DNA of 8,821 nt from VFMC01 sp031400715 (lineage in GTDB: Bacteria; Actinomycetota; Acidimicrobiia; Acidimicrobiales; Ilumatobacteraceae), in the NCBI GenBank assembly GCA_031400715.1, contig JANNQK010000059.1, positions 1 through 8,821 of the forward strand, read 5' to 3'. Positions 5,514-8,821 of the stretch are shown here, one piece after another. The notes under the pieces were generated by a model. That model was not told the DNA's origin and searched no databases. It saw only the letters and a list, made by a program, of their open reading frames with translations. A program made the position numbers and the translations under genes. The number at the start of each line of letters is the position of its first letter. Within the stretch, counting starts at the first letter, position 1.

Positions 5514-7224
5514 GTGCGTTCTGGGGTCGGGGGGCTGGGCGCACGAGCTGACCGGGTCGGGCGGCAACGGCATCTGGATCGAGCACGCCGTCGGTGATGA
5601 CCGGGGTGCCGTTCACGAGCAGGTGGCGCATGCCTTCGGGCTGATCTGCCGTCAGCCGTTCCGCGCCGGCGGGGAAGTCGCGGACGCGGCGCAGCGGGCC
5701 GGGTGCCACGGTGGCGGGGTCGAACACCACGAGGTCGGCGATCGCCCCGTCGCGAATGATGCCGCGGTCGGTGAAGCCGAAGATGTCGGCTTGCTGCTGG
5801 GTGAGCTTGTGGATCGCGTGTTCGAGGGTGAGCACACCCTTGTCGCGCACCCAGTTGCCGAGCAGATCGGTCGCGAGCGGGGCGTCGCACAGCTGACCCA
5901 CGTGAGCGCCGGCGTCCGAGAGGCCGAGCGTGCATCCGTCGGCCATCAGCAGCACCGCGATGCCGTCCTGGTCGTCGTTGGCCAGCACGGCCTTGACGCG
6001 GAACCGTTGCAGGTCGGGCTCCTCCAAGGTCAGATCGAGCAGGGTGTCGAACGGCTCGGTTCCTCGCTCGGCGGCGATCGACGCGAGGCGGCATCCGATC
6101 AGCTCGGGGTGCGTGTCGCTCTCCATGATCTCGTAGGTGTCCCAACGAGGCATCAGACCCTTGCCTGCCGCCCAGCCTTCCCGCACTCGCTGGCGCCAGC
6201 CCGGGTCGGCATAGTTGGCGCGGCGGGCGTAGATCGACATGGGCATCAACTCGGCGAAGATCGGTGACGTGTTGAGCGTGAAGGGCTCGATCATCGTCAT
6301 CGAGAACGACAGCGGTCGACAGCTCACCTGCGGATAGACCTGTGCACCCCGCGCCATCCCGCGCTGGTGGATCTCGAGCGCCTTCAGATGCGCACCGGTG
6401 TTCGTGGTGAGCAGTGCCGTCCACGTGATCGGGACGCCGATCTGGAGTTGCATGTCGTAGAGCTGTTCGAAACGCATGCCGTCGCTGGTGCCATTGATGC
6501 CGATGACCCCGCGGCCGGAGTCGGCCACCGCCTGGCACAGCCCTTCCAGTTCGGCGCGGTCGGCCCACCGGCTCGGGATGGGCTGACCGTCTGCGCCGAG
6601 GTGGGTGACGGCGAAGCTCGTGGCGAATCCCGCCGCCCCTGCGTCCATCGCCTCGGTGACCAGATCGGCCATGCTGTCGATCTCGTCCTGGGTGGCCGTG
6701 CGGCCGGACGCTTGGTCGCCCATCACGAAGATCCGCAACGCGGTGTGGCCGATGTACGCCGCGTAGTTCAACACCGTGCCGTGGCGCTCGACGGTCTGCA
6801 GGTACTCGGGGAAGCTCTCGAACTCCCAGGGAATGCCGGCGTTCAACGACGCCGGATCCATGTCCTCCACCTTCTCGAGGGTGCGCGCGATCAGGTCGCG
6901 GTCGCCGGGTCGCGTGGGTGCGATCGAGAAGCCGCAGTTCCCGGCGACGACGGTGGTGACCCCGTGGTAGCACGACGGTGTGAGCGCGGGATCCCAGAAC
7001 ACCTGGGCGTCGTAGTGGGTGTGGATGTCGATGAAGCCAGGGCTCACGACACAACCTGTGGCGTCGAGCTCGCGATCGCCCACGAGGTTCGGTCCGATGC
7101 CGACGATGCGGCCACCTGCGACAGCGACGTCCGCGACGTAGCCGACCGAACCCGTACCGTCCACCACGGTGCCGCCACGGATCACCAGCACCGGTGCGAC
7201 CGGCGTTGCCCGAGTCTCAGACAT
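5506..7224 (-). CDS. D-aminoacylase-type amidohydrolase (N-acyl-D-amino-acid deacylase family)
   Basis: 572 residues, probably cytoplasmic. The N-terminal half-barrel begins VLVIRGGTVVDGTG (12-25), followed by the metal motif DIHTH (66-70, H68 and H70) and GNCG with C97; spacing agrees with H67/H69/C96 of Alcaligenes D-aminoacylase. LSDAGAHV (435-442) carries the probable catalytic D437. The C-terminal beta-sandwich includes GIIRDGAIADLVVFDP (488-503) and HLLVNGTPVITDG (534-546). Family members hydrolyse N-acyl-D-amino acids or related cyclic amides. Oddly, segments that normally hold the two mid-barrel zinc histidines (SHMR-like and SHHK-like) read GVIGINGTSDG (239-249) and VPITWTALLTT (264-274), without histidine, and the protein is about 70 residues longer between C97 and the aspartate than the Alcaligenes enzyme. 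The start at 7224 has an excellent Shine-Dalgarno; the frame stays open to 7428 but lacks conserved sequence there. First gene of the minus-strand series leading to the thiolase. Confidence 0.9.
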   Translation of the reverse strand: MSETRATPVAPVLVIRGGTVVDGTGSVGYVADVAVAGGRIVGIGPNLVGDRELDATGCVVSPGFIDIHTHYDAQVFWDPALTPSCYHGVTTVVAGNCGFSIAPTRPGDRDLIARTLEKVEDMDPASLNAGIPWEFESFPEYLQTVERHGTVLNYAAYIGHTALRIFVMGDQASGRTATQDEIDSMADLVTEAMDAGAAGFATSFAVTHLGADGQPIPSRWADRAELEGLCQAVADSGRGVIGINGTSDGMRFEQLYDMQLQIGVPITWTALLTTNTGAHLKALEIHQRGMARGAQVYPQVSCRPLSFSMTMIEPFTLNTSPIFAELMPMSIYARRANYADPGWRQRVREGWAAGKGLMPRWDTYEIMESDTHPELIGCRLASIAAERGTEPFDTLLDLTLEEPDLQRFRVKAVLANDDQDGIAVLLMADGCTLGLSDAGAHVGQLCDAPLATDLLGNWVRDKGVLTLEHAIHKLTQQQADIFGFTDRGIIRDGAIADLVVFDPATVAPGPLRRVRDFPAGAERLTADQPEGMRHLLVNGTPVITDGVLDPDAVAARPGQLVRPAPRPQNAPR

Positions 7225-7230
7225 CCCTAC

Positions 7231-7237
7231 CCCCTCC
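7231..7237 (-). promoter_or_regulatory. Shine-Dalgarno site of the amidohydrolase
   Basis: Minus-strand GGAGGGG, ending six bases before the ATG at 7224; it fixes this start against the longer upstream frame. Confidence 0.75.
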
Positions 7238-7270
7238 GGACCGTGTCGTGCGGCCCGGCCACATGGTCGC

Positions 7271-7282
7271 GCATCGCGATGC
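7271..7282. repeat. 12-bp palindrome upstream of the amidohydrolase
   Basis: GCATCGCGATGC is a perfect palindrome 46 bases upstream of the amidohydrolase ATG, a reasonable place for a dimeric regulator. CGATCG- and GCGATG-type words are frequent in this DNA, so chance is quite possible. Confidence 0.3.
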
Positions 7283-7499
7283 TCCTGCTTGGGTCGAGAG
7301 TCAGCGACGCCCTGTTCGAAGGACCCGGCGGATCGACGTCGAACGACGCGTCGGCCGGTCGGCGTCGAGTTGGAGCCACCGCCCAGAGGCGACCCTCTCC
7401 CCGGGGGGATCAGCCGAGGACCGGGCACGGTTCGAGGGGCGCGTCGGGCACCCGCCTTTGAAGAACCTTCGGGTCGTGTCGGACGTCACCTCCGAATTC

Positions 7500-7529
7500 T
7501 TGACGACTCCTTGATGATTCGTTGAGAAT
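7500..7529 (+). promoter_or_regulatory. Predicted sigma-70-type promoter of the multicopper oxidase
   Basis: TTGACG (7500-7505) and GAGAAT (7524-7529) are separated by 18 bases and match 5 of 6 and 4 of 6 consensus positions. Transcription would start near 7536, about 20 bases before the ATG, leaving room for the GAGG Shine-Dalgarno at 7547-7550. This stretch is visibly more AT-rich than its surroundings. Confidence 0.45.
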
Positions 7530-7531
7530 CG
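7500..7531 (+). repeat. Three direct repeats of a TTGA element at 11-base spacing
   Basis: TTGACGACTCC (7500-7510), TTGATGATTCG (7511-7521) and TTGAGAATCG (7522-7531) lie head to tail; the third is one base shorter. The start-to-start distance of 11 is about one helical turn, as expected for tandem binding of response-regulator-type proteins on one DNA face. The repeats overlap both hexamers of the predicted promoter. GATTC/GAATC (7516-7520 / 7526-7530) also forms a small inverted repeat inside them. Confidence 0.5.
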
Positions 7532-7555
7532 AACCAACAACTGAATGAGGTGGGC

Positions 7556-8821
7556 ATGAAGGAACGGGTCGGGCGGCCTGTTGTTCTGAGTCGACGAGAT
7601 CTGATGCGGGCGGGAGTGTTCGTCGGTGCGGCGATGTCGCTGCCGTTGCAGCGCTGGGTCTCGGGTCAGTCGACCACGTCGAGGCGCATCGGTGAGACGC
7701 AGTTGCCTGCGCCGTTCTCCGTGCCGTTCTCTCGGCCACCGGTGTCGGTGCCGGTTCGGTCGGCCGGTGGTGCGGAGTACCACCGGATCGTGATGGCACC
7801 CATGCAGGCCGAGGTCCTGCCGGGCTACCGCACCACGTTGTACGCATACAACGGTTCGGTGCCCGGCCCGACCATCCGTGCGACTCGAGGAACGCCCATC
7901 TGGGCACGGTTCGTGAACCAGTTGCCGACCCAGCATGCGCGGCTCGCGTACGAGCCGTACACCTCGGTCCATCTGCACGGGAATCCATCGCTGCCCCAGT
8001 ACGACGGCTACGCCAGCGATATCACCCGGCCCGGTCAGTTCAAGGACTACCGGTGGGAGAACACCGAGCGGGCCCGCACCTTGTGGTACCACGACCACGC
8101 AGTGCACCACACAGCGCAGAACGTGTATCAGGGACTCGCGGGCCAGTACCACGTGATCGATCCAGCCGAAGCTCGCTTCGGGTTGCCGACGGGCGAGTAC
8201 GACGTCGCGCTCACCATCGGCGACGCCATGTTCGAACGAAGTGGCGAGTTGCTGTTCTCGCTTGAGAACGAAAAAGGCCTGTGGGGAGACGTGATCCTCG
8301 TGAACGGTCGACCGTGGCCGGCGATGAGGGTCGCCCGCCGGAAGTACCGCTTCCGTGTGGTGAACGGGTGTGTGTCGCGTTCGTTCCACTGGTCGCTCGA
8401 CACCGGCGACGACCTGACGGTCGTTGCCACGGATGCAGGACTGATGCCGTACCCGGTGAAGACCAAGAGCATCCGTCACACCAACGGCGAGCGGTACGAG
8501 GTGGTGATCGACTTCGCGAAGTACCCGCCGGGCACGCGGGTCGTGATGCGCAACGCCAGCCTGCCCTACAACGACGACTTCACAAACACCGACAAGATCA
8601 TGGCCTTCGACGTCGTCGACGACGCATTCGATCCTGCGAACAACTCGGTCCCCGACGTGCTCGATCTCACCAACCCGGTGATGACCACGCCCGTGTCGAG
8701 GTCGGTGAAGACTCGCAACTTCCGTACGAAGCGGCAAGGTGGCGAGTGGACGGTGAACGGCAACACGTGGGCAGACGTGGTCGAGAGCGGTTACAGGTTC
8801 ACCGAAGCCCGGCCCACCTAC
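7556..8821 (+). CDS. Multicopper oxidase, Tat-exported, C-terminus beyond window
   Basis: 422 residues visible, still open at the right edge. The N-terminus has a twin-arginine signal, SRRDLM (12-17), followed by the hydrophobic stretch AGVFVGAAMSLPL (19-31), so it is probably exported folded with copper bound. The first cupredoxin domain carries YNGSVPGPTIRA (98-109), the copper motif HLHG (139-142) and WYHDHA (177-182) followed by TAQNVYQGLAG (186-196); these supply half of the type 2/type 3 copper ligands. A second cupredoxin domain follows (about 215-355). The last domain, with the HPxHxH and HCHxxxH motifs and type 1 copper ligands, is outside the window, where GEWTVNGNTW (396-405) leads into it. 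The layout resembles CotA / bilirubin oxidase / phenoxazinone synthase relatives, which oxidise phenols, bilirubin or metal ions with reduction of O2 to water. Start: ATG with GAGG five bases upstream. The physiological substrate is unknown. Confidence 0.92.
   Translation, partial: MKERVGRPVVLSRRDLMRAGVFVGAAMSLPLQRWVSGQSTTSRRIGETQLPAPFSVPFSRPPVSVPVRSAGGAEYHRIVMAPMQAEVLPGYRTTLYAYNGSVPGPTIRATRGTPIWARFVNQLPTQHARLAYEPYTSVHLHGNPSLPQYDGYASDITRPGQFKDYRWENTERARTLWYHDHAVHHTAQNVYQGLAGQYHVIDPAEARFGLPTGEYDVALTIGDAMFERSGELLFSLENEKGLWGDVILVNGRPWPAMRVARRKYRFRVVNGCVSRSFHWSLDTGDDLTVVATDAGLMPYPVKTKSIRHTNGERYEVVIDFAKYPPGTRVVMRNASLPYNDDFTNTDKIMAFDVVDDAFDPANNSVPDVLDLTNPVMTTPVSRSVKTRNFRTKRQGGEWTVNGNTWADVVESGYRFTEARPTY

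Larger units (their letters stand above)
7225..7555. other. Divergent intergenic region between amidohydrolase and multicopper oxidase
   Basis: 331 bases without a credible gene. It must hold promoters for both flanking genes. The right 60 bases contain the multicopper oxidase promoter and repeats listed separately. The left part holds a 12-bp palindrome (7271-7282). In between are two small hairpins, CGACGC/GCGTCG (7344-7349 / 7362-7367) and AGAGG/CCTCT (7385-7389 / 7394-7398), neither followed by a T-tract. I see no clear -10 box for the amidohydrolase. Confidence 0.6.

Noticed and set aside
6367..7461. 364-codon plus-strand open frame opposite the amidohydrolase
   Set aside because: Antisense shadow of a gene with clear motifs; no ribosome site and no known domain.
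7301..8737. 478-codon minus-strand open frame antisense to the multicopper oxidase
   Set aside because: It is a by-product of high GC in the opposite strand. The plus frame carries the complete multicopper oxidase motifs (HLHG, WYHDHA) and a Shine-Dalgarno; the antisense translation is rich in His, Arg and Val with no recognisable domain.

Overview
The window is a GC-rich stretch (clearly above 60% by eye, with most third codon positions G or C) from what looks like a free-living actinomycete. The genes are densely packed, some have good Shine-Dalgarno sites, and at least one start has a TAnnnT -10 box six bases before its ATG, a leaderless arrangement common in Actinomycetota. The codon style and gene types would fit an environmental member of Acidimicrobiia (Ilumatobacter-like), but that placement is only an impression. 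I see no rRNA, tRNA, CRISPR array, transposase, integrase or phage gene.

Left block (1-1848, minus strand): a metallo-beta-lactamase-fold hydrolase that leaves the window at its C-terminal end, and upstream of it a 6-phosphofructokinase. They are 61 bases apart and probably co-transcribed from a promoter just before the phosphofructokinase ATG. A 236-base divergent region (1849-2084) separates this block from a plus-strand FAD-dependent oxidoreductase (2085-3599) of the fumarate reductase / 3-ketosteroid dehydrogenase superfamily. That region also holds a possible 35-codon leader reading frame whose stop overlaps the oxidoreductase start.

Middle block (3682-7224, minus strand): three genes in one direction, in transcription order a D-aminoacylase-type amidohydrolase (5506-7224), an acetyl-CoA acyltransferase/thiolase (4189-5418) and a NifU C-terminal-domain Fe-S protein (3682-4110). 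The gaps are 87 and 78 bases. The first gap carries a long perfect inverted repeat that includes the amidohydrolase stop codon. The second carries a tandem 16-base direct repeat and a hairpin. The block may be one operon with internal control points or two or three units. The amidohydrolase-thiolase pairing suggests catabolism of an amide- or acyl-linked compound ending in acyl-CoA thiolysis, but the substrate cannot be read from sequence.

Right block (7225-8821): a 331-base divergent region followed by a plus-strand, Tat-exported multicopper oxidase cut off by the window end after 422 residues. Its promoter region contains three head-to-tail TTGA-type repeats at 11-base spacing overlapping a plausible sigma-70 promoter.

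Overall this is an ordinary metabolic region; no obvious new multi-gene system is visible. The points most worth a second look are the 14-bp-arm inverted repeat at 5469-5513, the 11-base-phased repeats at 7500-7531, and the amidohydrolase, which keeps one set of the family's metal/catalytic residues but appears to lack the two mid-barrel histidines.
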